This document shows positions 34,890-45,414 of a stretch of 64,000 nt of DNA, in pieces (positions within the stretch are counted from its first letter, which is position 1; each line of letters begins with the position of its first letter). This DNA is from Histoplasma ohiense (lineage: Eukaryota > Ascomycota > Eurotiomycetes > Onygenales > Ajellomycetaceae): contig JAEVHH010000001.1 of the NCBI GenBank assembly GCA_017607445.1, positions 3,596,001 to 3,660,000 on the forward strand, given 5' to 3'. Both the position numbers and the translations under genes were made by a program. The notes beneath the pieces were generated by a model. It was not told where the DNA came from and ran no database searches. It was given only the letters and a program-made list of their open reading frames with translations.

Positions 34890-35929
34890 TTTTTTGCTTG
34901 TCAAACTTGGTTGCACTTTTCAGAGTGTAACATTCAACAATCATTTGCAATATGATTCTTCTTATGACAGTGAGAACACTTCTTCATTCAGTTATATTTA
35001 TCTTTCTTGATTTGTTCAGTTGAACTCATTTGTTCCTCTCATTTCCTCTTGTTCTGACAGTTGCTAGATTTATCAGAATGACACTGATTCTCTATGAATA
35101 TCACAGATCTTTCTTTGCAAATAGTATGCTGTTGCTCTGACATATTTTTCTTGAGAGTCTGTAGAGTTTGAAGCAACTCTTCATAGTTCTGAGGCTTCTG
35201 ATTTCAACAGTTGAGTTCTGTGCATAATATCTTCAATATCTTACTACACAAGTTATCCATTCTTTGTTCTTCACTATATGAGGATAAGTAGTAGTCTCAG
35301 TCTTTGAGATATTTAGAGAAATTGTGTATCAATTGTCATTCTTGTTGCTTTGCATCTTGAAACTTTTGACTAACCAATCAGTGCTGATTCTGTGGATTGT
35401 TAATTTGCATTTCTAGATGTGATAATATATCATCAAAAGTCAACAGTGTTGCTTCTCCACATCTCTCATACAATGATACAAAATTCAATCATTTCTGCTT
35501 AACATGGATGTCAAGATAGAGTTTAGCATCATTTATCTTGTATTCTTTCTTTCAATAATATCAGTGGTGGTATGTAAAGAGAGTCAACATGCAATCTTTA
35601 TAGTTCTTGAATTCTAACATATTTTTTCCTCAATAATAGTTCTTAATCTTCAACCTCAGTGGTGTTTCATTATCATCATTCATATCATTCACAGATTGAT
35701 TTTGCAGTGGTTCTGTGATGATATTCTGAGTTAATTGAGACTCAATGAGAGTATCTTCACAAATCTGTGCTTTCAACTTGTTGAGCTGCTGTTGTGCATG
35801 CAGAATAGCTAATTGCTGCTCTCATTCACAAATTTAATCATTCAACTGTTGCAAACACACATTGTGATCATCAAAGGCAGTAGAGGATTCAGATTGGTTT
35901 TCAAGGAATCTTGCATATGTTGAGATCAT
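34871..35929 (-). pseudogene. gag: GYP2-a gag
   Basis: From MISTYARFLENQ (Met complement 35927-35929) to TAG (34871-34873): 1059 bp in one frame, about 352 residues. A Gln-rich helical N-terminus (LHAQQQLNKLKAQI) precedes the capsid-like region. A CCHC knuckle (CSHCHKKNHIANDC) lies at about 34940-34990. About ten TGA codons interrupt it where Trp or Arg is expected. No similarity to GYP1 gag beyond the knuckle was noticed. Confidence 0.85.
34889..34895 (-). promoter_or_regulatory. -1 ribosomal frameshift heptamer A-AAA-AAC
   Basis: The minus strand reads A AAA AAC with codon borders exactly as required for -1 slippage in the gag frame: X is the third base of a GCA codon counted from the gag ATG at 35929. 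Gag stops 16 nt further on (TAG, complement 34871-34873), and pol continues in the -1 frame. A downstream stimulatory structure was not identified. Confidence 0.75.
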
Positions 35930-36034
35930 CTTGTGTGTTTTAACTAATGTTGTGTGTTTTAACTAACATTATGTGCTTTATTGTAGGTGTGCGTAACAAC
36001 GGACCACTCAAATAAAGTTTAGAGTGATTAGAAT

Positions 36035-36305
36035 TGTAAGAGATGGTTGTAGGTATAATTATAGAAGTAGTGTGAAGTATGCATGTAGAATGTTAAGAAG
36101 ATAGCAATCTCTATTATTCAAAGCTAATCACTGATCTTCTAATATCTACAGATATCAGTGAGCATTATATAGACAATCATCACACACTACAGCTGTCTAT
36201 GATGCTGTGTGCTATGTCTCTCTTCATTAATTCTGACGTGTTCTGTGTTCTTCTATCGCCACATAGCTATTTCCTAATATAGATATCTCCGTTGCGCCTA
36301 TTACA
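36035..36305 (-). repeat. GYP2-a 5' LTR (271 bp)
   Basis: TGTAAGAGATGGTTGTAGG ... GCGCCTATTACA on the + strand. The outer end (36230-36305) keeps CpGs (TTCTGACGTG, CTATCGCCAC, TCCGTTGCGCC), while the inner part has TATGCATG where the 3' LTR has TACGCACG. Confidence 0.95.
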
Positions 36306-36310
36306 TCAGT

Positions 36311-36967
36311 GCAGAATTTACTGTATATTGAGAGCTTTGAATACTCTACACTTTGATTATGCAATTGAAAGTTCAAGTTCTTGAACAATATATTGATTTT
36401 GATAGTGTTGTCCCAGTCTTGCTCTTCTGCTTCTAGAAGCTTGTGATCAAATTCAGAAAGATAAGTTATCAATGTGACATTCATCTGATGAGTTTGATTA
36501 AGCCAGTCTAACACCTTGATTTGAAGTGTAGAATTGAGAAAGAGAGAGTTGAGTTGTTGAAAGACTAGCTCTGACATACACTGATGATTCTGACAATAAC
36601 TCATTCAGAGTTGAAATTTTGCTAACACATCACCATCCAATCTGCTATGAATATACCACACTTGATTGAATAGCAAGTCTATTGCTTGTCCATCAATGTC
36701 CAATTTGATGTTTGCTTTTGACTTCCATGCAAGGTAGAGTGCTAGGTCTTTCTTGTATTTGTCAAGGATTGAAAGCTTCTCTCTTGAGAGCTTTTCATGA
36801 GATGTGGGTGTAGAAGAAACAGTGAATATGAAAGTGTTCATCTCAGCAAATTGTCATTGCAATTCAGTCATCTGTAGCATCTGCTGCTGAAGAATGCTTT
36901 GTAGGTCTAAGTTATTGTCTGCTGTGTTTGAATGCAGTGGGTGTTTGTAGAATTGCTCATAGTTCAT
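36311..36967 (-). pseudogene. gag: GYP1-f gag, N-terminal part
   Basis: Starts at MNYEQFYKHP (Met complement at 36965-36967). Two long open pieces (36605-36841 and up to 36604) keep Trp codons that are TGA elsewhere, so this is the best-preserved GYP1 capsid region here. The reading runs into the LTR of GYP2-a at 36305, which gives a spurious fused frame. Confidence 0.87.
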
Positions 36968-37362
36968 TTTGATATCTAAGAACATATAATAATAAAAAAA
37001 GAAAAGAAATACTTGTAGACACTCAGTCCTCTCACAGACACTATTCACAGTGTTGCAGCACTAAGCTTGATCAAGCTTCTTTGTGAACACTATTCACAGT
37101 GTTACAGTTCATAGACACTCAGACTTTGTAGAACACAGTCAATTGTATTTCAGACACTTAGACACAACAGTCTATATAACTAATGATAGAGACACTCAGA
37201 CTCACAAGAGATCTCTTGTAATGACTAGACACTCAGATCTGTAAACAACACACTCAGATGTAAGAACTGATAACAAGGCACTCAGATCTTAAACAACATA
37301 CTCAGATGTAAGAACTAATAACAAGACACTTGAGTCTAAAACACAGAAGAATCAATTCATAA

Positions 37363-37896
37363 TGTAACAGATGTACTTCAATTAACAATTTGATACTATT
37401 CTAATTACAGATTACAAATTGATTAAGAAAAGAAAGAGAAAAGAAATCAGAAGAAAAAGTTGTACAAAGAGGGTTCTTATAGAGAAAAATTCAGAGTGAA
37501 AGAATATCAGAAGCCACTCCACAGTGAAGCACAGAGTGAAAGAACATTAAGAGATACACATAAGAATTGTTAGAAACTACACAAGCACAGAGTGTGAAGT
37601 GAGAGAATCATTGAGAGCTACATTGAAGAATCATTAGAGACTACACAAGCACAGAACATGAAGTGAGAGAATGTTAGAAGCTATGCAGAAGAATTGTTAG
37701 AGACTACACAAGTACAGAGCATGAAGCAGAAGAACATTAAGAGCTACATAGAAGAATTGTTAGAAACTACACAAGCACAGAGCATGAAGTGGAAGAACAT
37801 CAAGAGTTACATGAGATCACAATGATCAGAAACAAATGGGTGCAGAAGGGGAGTTGATTGTGTAAGTTAATTACTAATGAGTGCTAACCTGTCACA
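37363..37896 (-). repeat. GYP1-f 5' LTR (534 bp)
   Basis: TGTAACAGATGTACTTC ... GCTAACCTGTCACA on the + strand, followed by the target duplication ATTAG. Contains the 63-bp repeat block. Confidence 0.93.
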
Positions 37897-37901
37897 ATTA
37901 G

Positions 37902-38386
37902 TAGTTTGTATACTTCTGTTGATATCTGAGTGAGATCAGCAGTTCTATTGACATTCTTCTTGTAAACACAGTTGCCTTCTGAGAAAATAAGACAGTAGTT
38001 GCATGCATTCAACAAGGTTTCAAATTCTGTGAGTTATGATAGACTGAGTATTAGATTGTACTCAAGATCTTGTATTTTATATGCATATATATTCTTTTTC
38101 TTGTGTTCTTCTACATTGACATTAAATCTTATCATGTTGTAGAAGATGAATCCTCTGAGGCTGTCAAATTCACTGAGTTTATATGATTTGAGAAAGAGAA
38201 TACACTGAAGCTTATACTTCTCAATCAGCTGGATGTCTATAAGAGTGTAGTGAAGAAAACCACTGTCTATCATTGCTTATACATTGATTAAGCTATTTAC
38301 AATAACAGAAATCATAATTGCATCTGCTTATATCTTCTACTCAAATCTTCAGCTAGCTTTCTGCTTCTTAAGCTCTCATCTGTGTT
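37902..38386 (-). pseudogene. pol: GYP1-e pol, protease end
   Basis: Retropepsin region with an intact DSG (MIDSGFLHYTLID near 38250-38273) in a 79-codon open piece. It joins the rest of pol across the GYP1-f insertion. Confidence 0.85.
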
Positions 38387-39400
38387 TTAGAGTGAGAGCT
38401 TGTCTTTTCTCTGTTCTTGCCTGTTCACAGATGACACAGTGTTCATGTGTGTGGAGGATTTACTCAGAGTAATTGCATTCAGACATTGATTTGTGAAGTG
38501 CTCTGATTTGTTGCAGTATATGCAGACTTCTCTGATGATTTGATCAATGATGTTCTTCTCTGAGATGTTGGAGATTCTTGAGTGACTTGTGTTTATGTGT
38601 GAGACTCAGTTCATTGATTCTGGTTTGAAGGTGGGGGGCACTGCAGAGTGGTTTGAAATGTATGCATTTGTTCAGCAGAATTCTCTGTAATTTTGAAGTG
38701 CATGAAACTGAGACAGATTATTGTTCAATAGATGAAGATCAGTGCAGAATTTGCTGTATATTGATAGCTTTGAACACTCTACATTTCAATTATACAACTG
38801 AAAGTTCAAGTTCTTGAACAATATGTTGATTTTGACAGTGTCATCTCAGTCTTGCCCATCTGCTTCTAGAAGTTTATGATTGAATTCAGAAAGATAAATT
38901 GTCAACACAATATTCATCTGATAAGTTTGATTAAGCCAGTCTAACATCTTGACTTGAAGTGTAGAATTGAGAAAGAGAGAGTTGAGTTGTTGAAAGACTA
39001 GCTCTGATGTACACTGATGATTCTGACAATGACTCATCCAGGATTGGAATTTTGCTAACATATCACCATTCAATCTGCTATAAATATATCATACTTGATT
39101 GAATAGTGAGTCTATTGCTTGTCCATCAATATTCAATTTGATGTTTGCTTTTGACTTTCACACAAGATAGAGTGCTAGATCTTTCTTGTATTTATCAAGG
39201 ATTGAGAGCTTCTTTCTTGAGGGCTTTTTGTAAGGTGTGGGTGTAGATGGAATGATGAACACAGAAGTACTCATCTCAGTAAATTGTTGTTACAATTCAG
39301 TCATCTGTAGCATCTGCTGCTGAAGGATGCTTTGTAGATCTAAGTTATCATCCACTGTGTTTGAGTGTGGTGGATGTTTGTAGAATTGTTCATAGTTCAT
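38387..39400 (-). pseudogene. gag: GYP1-e gag
   Basis: Met codon complement at 39398-39400, TAA at 38387-38389, the same 1014-bp length as GYP1-b gag. It contains the capsid piece SHCQNHQCTSELVFQQLNS and a CCHC knuckle near 38490-38530. TGA stops present. Confidence 0.86.
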
Positions 39401-39808
39401 TTCAATATCTAAGAATATGTAATACTAATAATAAAAAGACAAAGGAATACTTGTAGGCACTCAGTTCTCTTACAGACACTATTTGCAGTGTTGCAGTGCT
39501 AAGCTTGATCAAGCTTCTTTGTGAATGCTATTCACAGTGTTACAGTTCATAGACACTCAGGCCTCATAGAACATGATCAATTGTGTCTCAGACACTTAGA
39601 CACAACAGTCTATATAACTAATGATAGAGACACTCAGACTCACAAGAGATCTCTTGTAATGACTAGACACTCAGATCTGTAAATGATGCACTCAGATGTA
39701 AGAACTGATAACAACACACTCAGATGTAAGAACTGATAACAACACACTCAGATGTAAGAATTAATAATGAGGCATTCAGATCTTAAATGCAGAAGAATCA
39801 ATTTGTAA

Positions 39809-40342
39809 TGTAATGAGTGTACTTCAATTAATGATTTGATACTATTCTAATTACAGATTATGAATTGATTAAGAAAAGAAAGAGAAAAGAAATCAGAAGA
39901 AAGGATTGTACAAAGAAGATTCTTATAGAGAAAAGTTCAGAGCAGAAGAATATCAGAAGCCACTCCACAGTGAAGTGCAGAGTGAAAGAATATTAAGAGA
40001 TATATATAAGAATTGTTAGAAACTACACAAGTATGAAGTGTGGAGCAGAGGAATCATTGAGAGCTACACAGAAGAATTGTTAGAGACTATATGAGCACAG
40101 AACACAGAGTGAGAGAATGTTAGAAGCTATATGAAAGAATTGTTAGAGACTACACAACTGTGAAGCATGGAGTGGAAGAATGTTAAGAGCTACACAGAAG
40201 AATCATTAGAAACTATATGAGTGCAGAGCACAGAGTGGAAGAATATTAAGAGTTATGCAAGGTCACAACAGCCAGGAATGAGTGGGTGCAGAAGGGGAGT
40301 TGATTGCGTAAGTTAATTACTAACAGATGCTAATCTGTCACA
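39809..40342 (-). repeat. GYP1-e 5' LTR (534 bp)
   Basis: TGTAATGAGTGTACTTC ... GCTAATCTGTCACA on the + strand. The outer end retains GGAATGAGTGGGTGC and GATTGCGTAAG. The inner end has lost all CpG. Confidence 0.93.
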
Positions 40343-40347
40343 GTCTG

Positions 40348-41982
40348 TTTCAAGAATCATATGCTTATCTGAATTGAATAATTGCAGTATCAGAGTGTTT
40401 GTGAACATACACTTCAGCTTTTTGAATGCTGCATTCACTTCATCAGTTCATTGAAATACAGCATCTTTTCAGATCAGATTCATCAGTGGTTGTATGATAT
40501 TGAAGAAGTCTTTGATGAATCTTCAGTAGAAGTTGATGAATTTTAGAAAGCTTCTAATCTCTTTTACTAAGATTAATATCTCTCAGTTGAGAATTGCTTT
40601 CATCTTCTTAGAATTCATATATATATCTTTTTCAGCTTCAATGATAAATTCTAGATAGATTGTAGACTTGATCTCAAAGTCACATTTGTCAATGTTCACT
40701 TGCAGTTCAGCTTTTTGTAGATGGTCAAGCACTTGTTGTATATGCTTGCAATATTTAGTAAGAAATCCATCAGTGAAGATCAGAATATTGTTCATGTATA
40801 CTGAAACAATCTCATTGAGCAGATTTCATAGAGCTCAGTTAATGTATTTCTGAAATGTGCTCAGAGTGTTTGCTAATTCAAAGAGAGTCACTGTTCATTT
40901 GTATAATCTGTAATGTGTATGAAAAGCAGTTAGTCATTTGTCATCTTCATTAATTCTTATCTTATAGAAGGCTGCAGAGATGTCAAGCTTTATAAATCAA
41001 TTTGTTTTTTCTATTCATTTAAATATTTCATTGATAAGTGAAGAAGAATATTGATTCTTCTGTGTAATCTTGTTGAGTTCTCAGTAGTCAATATAGAATT
41101 GTAAGTCTTCTTCTGATTTCTTTGCAAACAGTACAGATGCTGCAATGAATGAGTTGCTAACATAAATAAAGTCTTTATTCAGTAATTCATTAAGCATTTT
41201 TCATAGAATGAGAAGCTCATTATATAATATGCTGTAGAGAGAATTTTAGAGTAATTGCAGATTCTTACTGTTCTTGATGAGCTCAATTATATGATTTATA
41301 TCAGATTCTCAGTGAGAGAGAAGCTTTTCAGCTTCTTTTTCATTGAACACATCTGTGAAATCTTTGTACAATTCAAATAATTCTTTGTATGATTTCTTGA
41401 GATTCTTGAGTTTTAGTTTCTCTAATACTTTTTTGATATTCATCATACTAACAGCAAACATTTGAATGTTTTTCTTCTTCTGTATTTGATGAGTTAGTAG
41501 TTTGAATACTTTCATCAATATCTTAGTAAGATCAGCAGTTCTATCAACATTCTTCTTATAAACACAGTTGTCTTCTGGGAAAATAAGACAGTGATTGCAT
41601 GCATTCAACAAGGTTCTAAATTCTGTGAGTCATGATAGATCAAGCATTAGATTGTACTCAAGATTTTGTATTTTGTATGTGTATACATTCTTTTTCTCAT
41701 GTTCTTCTATGTTGATATTAAATCTTACCATGTTGTAGGAGACTGATTCTCTGAGGTCATCAAATTCACTGAGCTTATACAGCTTGAAAAAGAGAATACA
41801 CTGAAGCTTATGCTTCTCAATCAGCTGAGTGTCTATAAGAGCATAATGAAGAAAATCACTGTCTATCATTGCTTGTATATTGACTAGACTATTTACAATG
41901 ACAGAAACTATGATTGTGTTCATTTATATCTTCTGTTTGAATCTTCAGCTAGCTTTCTGCTTCTTGAGCTCTTGTCTGTGTT
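40348..41982 (-). pseudogene. pol: GYP1-d pol, 5' half (protease, RT, RNase H start)
   Basis: Protease reads MIDSDFLHYALID near 41860-41875, so the Gly of DSG is lost. The linker is open for 100 codons (41309-41611). The RT catalytic box has become YMNN (near 40780-40797), both Asp positions changed. RNase H begins before the junction at 40347. Clearly inactive. Confidence 0.86.
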
Positions 41983-42996
41983 TTAGAGTGAGAACTTGTC
42001 TTTTCTCTGTTCTTGCCTGTCCACAGGCGACACAGCATTCATGTGTGTGGGGGGTTTACTTGAGATGATTACATTCAGACATTGATTTGCAAAGTGCTCT
42101 GACTTGTTGCAGTGTATGCAGACTTCTCTGATGATTCAATCAGTAGTATTCTTCTCTGAGACATTGAAGACTCTTGAGCAACTTGCATTTATGTGTGGAA
42201 CTCAGTTCATTGATTCTGATTCAGAGACAGAGAATACTGCAGAGTGGTTCAGAGTGTATGTATTTATTTGATGAAATTCTCTGTGATTTTGAAATGTGTG
42301 GAACTGAAACAGATTGTTGTTCAACAGATGAAGATCAGCACAGAATTCACTGTATATTGAGAGCTTTGAATACTTTATACTTCAGTTATGCAACTGAAAG
42401 TTCAAGTTCTTGAACAATATATTGATTTTGATAATATTGTCTCAGTCTTGCTCATCTGCTTCTAGAAGTTTGTGATTGAATTCAGAAAAATAAGTTGCTA
42501 ACATAACATTCATCTAATGAGTCTGATTAAGTCAGTTCAATGCCTTGACTTGAAGTGTAGAATTGAGAAAAAGAGAGTTGAGTTGTCAGAAAACTAGCTC
42601 TGACATATACTGATTGTTCTGATAATGACTCATTCAGAATTGAAATTTTGCTAACACATCATCATTCAATCTGCTATAAATATACCACACTTGATTGGAT
42701 AGTGAGTCTATTGCTTGTTCATTGATGTTCAATTTGATGTTTGCTTTTGACTTTCATGTGAGGTAGAGTGCTAGATCTTTTTTGTATTTGTTGAGAATTG
42801 AAAGCTTCTCTCTTGAGAGCTTTTTGTGAGATGTGAGTGTAGAAGAAATGATGAATGTGGAAGTATTTATTTCAACAAGTTGTCATTGTAATTCAGTCAT
42901 CTATAGCATCTGCTGCTGAAGAATACTTTGTAGATCTAAGTTATCATTCACTGCATTTGGATGTGATGGGTGTTTGTAGAATTGTTCATAGTTCAT
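41983..42996 (-). pseudogene. gag: GYP1-d gag
   Basis: Starts at the Met codon complementary to 42994-42996 and ends at the family TAA (41983-41985). Collinear with GYP1-b gag, including the Gln-rich N-terminus and the CCHC knuckle near 42085-42125. Many TGA stops. Confidence 0.85.
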
Positions 42997-43370
42997 TTTG
43001 ATATCTAAGAATATGTAATAATAATAAAGAAAAAGAAATACTTATAGACACTCAGTTCTCTCACAGACACTATTCACAGTGTTGCAGCACTAAGCTTGAT
43101 CAAGCTTCTTTGTGAATACTATTCACAGTGTTACAGTTTGTAGACACTTGAGCCTTGTAGAACACAGTCAATTGTGTTTCAGATGCTTAGACACAACAGT
43201 CTATATAACTAACAATAAGAACACTCAGACTCATGAGAGATCTCTTGTAATGACTAGACACTCAGATCTGTAAATGACACACTTGAGTGTAAGAACTGAT
43301 AACAATGCACTTGAGTGTAAGAACTAATAATGAGACACTCAGATCTTAAACACAGAAAATCAATTTGTAA

Positions 43371-43904
43371 TGTAATGAATGTACTTCAATTAATGATTTG
43401 ATACTATTCTAATTACAGATTATGAATTGATTAAGAAAAGAAAGAGAAAAGAAATCAGAAGAAAATATTGTATGAAGAGGGTTCTTATAGAGAGAAGTTT
43501 GAGATGGAAGAATATCAGAAGCTGCTCCACAGTGAAGTGTGAAGTGGAAGAACATTAAGGAATACATGTAAGAATTGTTAGAAACTACACAAGTGCAGAG
43601 TGTGAAGTGAGAGAATCATTGAAAGCTACATGAAAGAATCATTAGAGACTGTGTGAATGTGAAACACAGAGTGAGAGAACATTAGAAGCTACATGGAAGA
43701 ATCATTAGAGACTATGCAAGCACAGAGCACAGAGTGGAAGAATGTTAAGAGCTATATGGAAGAATTGTTAGAAACTACACAAATGCAGAGCACAGAGCAG
43801 AAGAACATCGAGGGTTATGCAAGATCACAACAGCCAGAAATGAGTGGGTGCAGGAGGGGAGTTGATTGCGTAAGTTAATTACTAATGAATGCTAACCCGT
43901 CACA
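43371..43904 (-). repeat. GYP1-d 5' LTR (534 bp)
   Basis: TGTAATGAATGTACTTC ... GCTAACCCGTCACA on the + strand. The outer end keeps GATTGCGTAAG and CCCGTCACA, which are lost at the inner end of the 3' LTR. An open frame of 61 codons across the 63-bp repeats here is only a consequence of the repeat. Confidence 0.93.
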
Positions 43905-45414
43905 GATGCAATGTGATCAGATATGAACTCAAGACAGCTGATCAGTATATGAATTGAGTTACAAGAAACAAAGAGATTCAGAAGAGGATTCAACTGTCTA
44001 CATTAATTCAATCACAGAGATCTCAGAGAATAAACTGTCAGAAACATCAGCAGACATATTGAATCAAGCTATTTCAGCATCTGAGAACACTCAGAGATTG
44101 AGTGAGATTAGTTTCAATGAATCATTCACTGTAATTGTCTGAGCTTGCAAAGAGGGGCAGTATAATACACAGAGACAGAAGACTCTCATTGAAAAATATG
44201 AGATCTACTGCATCTAGTTGTCAAGCATAGAACTGGTAAAAGATTGCATAAGATTAACAACTAGAAGAGAAAGAGAAAAAAAAAAATCAGAAAAACAATC
44301 TATTCACACACAGCCCTAATGATCACCACAGAGGCTTTGCTCAACTTCTAAAAACACAGGAAAATTCAAGCACACAGAAAAAGATACACATCAACAAAAC
44401 ACTCAAATCAACATCTCTGAAAACTATTTATACACAACAAAAGAAAAACTAAAAATTGATCTGCATCAAGAACTTCAGAATCTCAAGATGTGTGTATAGA
44501 AGTGCAGTGCATGTCTTCATCTCATACAGAGTCTGATGCACTGATTCAATATCTTCAATAGAGAGATTCACAGAAAGCTCAACAAAACAATGAGTATGTA
44601 TACACAGAGAAAAACTGATCAGAAGAAAAGAGAATGAGAAAGAAATGAGCAGAGCAGTTGAGCAGACACTCAAGCTTCTATAAGAATAGATGACAGACAC
44701 TTACTCAATGAAAGTTGAAGAAAGGAAAGAAAGAGAGAGTGTGAAATTGAAAATGAAGAAAAATGAATGAGTTATGAAAGAACTCAAAAGAAAAGCAGAG
44801 ATAGACATATATAGAATGATGTCAGAAGTAACTGTAAAACATTAACAGTCATTACAATGAAAAGAAAGAAGTATATACTTATCAAAAAAACAGAAACTTC
44901 TCTTGAAACTTCAGAGACAGTTGCAGCAGAGACAAAAGCAGTCAACAAAACAGTCATACACAGAAGACAAAATACAAAATTAAAATAACTCTTTGTCTCT
45001 CACACAATCAGCACAAGAAACAGATGTATACTTATCACAGATATAAAAAAGTATAATATTACTGTTCAGACTATCTTAGACATATATCTTCTTTCTACAA
45101 ATGATCAAGTTGAAAGTTATTTATTAACAAAGAGAATGAAGACACTCATCTGATAAGCTGAAAGTACACAAAGACAGAGAGATGATGCAGAAGTTGATAT
45201 ATGCAAATATAGTATAAGAATCTTCATCTGTTATAATCTCAATGATACAGAGACTCTGTACAATTTCATCTATGAAAGTTAGAATAAAAATTGTAGAAAA
45301 GAGACAAGAAGAGATATAACATACACTCAGCACAATTGATATAAACAACAACAGAATTCAGAGAGTATGTAAGATTGCTAAAAGTCTTATACTTGCTTCA
45401 AGCAAAAGATGTGA
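43905..45414. other. Unidentified decayed AT-rich DNA
   Basis: About 1.5 kb between GYP1-d and the hAT remnant, with TGA-rich decay. A 62-codon plus-strand frame (43954-44142) and two minus-strand frames (44449-44700, 45124-45351) have no recognisable motifs. A 9-bp inverted repeat (TCTAGTTGT / ACAACTAGA, about 44213-44257) encloses about 26 nt. It may be part of another old transposon, but I cannot name it. Confidence 0.4.

Larger units (their letters stand above)
29162..36305 (-). mobile_element. GYP2-a: Ty3/Gypsy chromovirus with an extra antisense gene (7144 bp)
   Basis: Innermost element of the nest, complete. LTRs 29162-29432 and 36035-36305 (271 bp each), target duplication TCAGT at 29157-29161 and 36306-36310. 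On the minus strand: 5' LTR, gag, -1 frameshift site, pol ending in a chromodomain. Between pol and the 3' LTR lies a spliced gene on the plus strand. Its decay is milder than in the GYP1 hosts: RT keeps YLDD and several domains have open frames of 80-94 codons. That fits its position as the most recent insertion in this stack. Confidence 0.95.
24652..37896 (-). mobile_element. GYP1-f: third level of the nest
   Basis: Minus-strand copy with target duplication ATTAG. Halves 24652-29161 and 36311-37896 (about 6.1 kb) are separated by GYP2-a, which entered its gag with duplication TCAGT. Its gag retains more TGG codons than most copies (for example LYLAWKSK and EQDWDNT), so the gag region is less decayed. 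Confidence 0.94.
20984..40342 (-). mobile_element. GYP1-e: second level of the nest
   Basis: Minus-strand copy inserted in the RNase H codons of GYP1-d (target duplication GTCTG). Its halves are 20984-24651 and 37902-40342, about 6.1 kb together. GYP1-f was inserted in its protease-RT linker with duplication ATTAG (24647-24651, 37897-37901). Complete apart from that interruption, but full of TGA stops. Confidence 0.94.
18459..43904 (-). mobile_element. GYP1-d: outermost element of the four-level nest
   Basis: Minus-strand GYP1 copy whose two halves are 18459-20983 (3' LTR, chromodomain, integrase, RNase H end) and 40348-43904 (RNase H start, RT, protease, gag, leader, 5' LTR). Together they total about 6082 bp, the family length. 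They are separated by GYP1-e, which duplicated GTCTG (20979-20983, 40343-40347). The outer flanks (AATAT at left, GATGC at right) are not identical and lead into unrelated sequences, so either the duplication decayed or the ends recombined. Confidence 0.93.

Noticed and set aside
36227..36604. 125-codon minus-strand frame that looks like a long gag product
   Set aside because: It is GYP1-f gag running by chance across the insertion junction at 36305/36306 into the GYP2-a LTR.
43693..43878. 61-codon frame with repeated ETTQ/EETMQ words
   Set aside because: It lies wholly in the 63-bp repeat block of an LTR and is antisense to it; the repeat length being a multiple of 3 explains the open frame.
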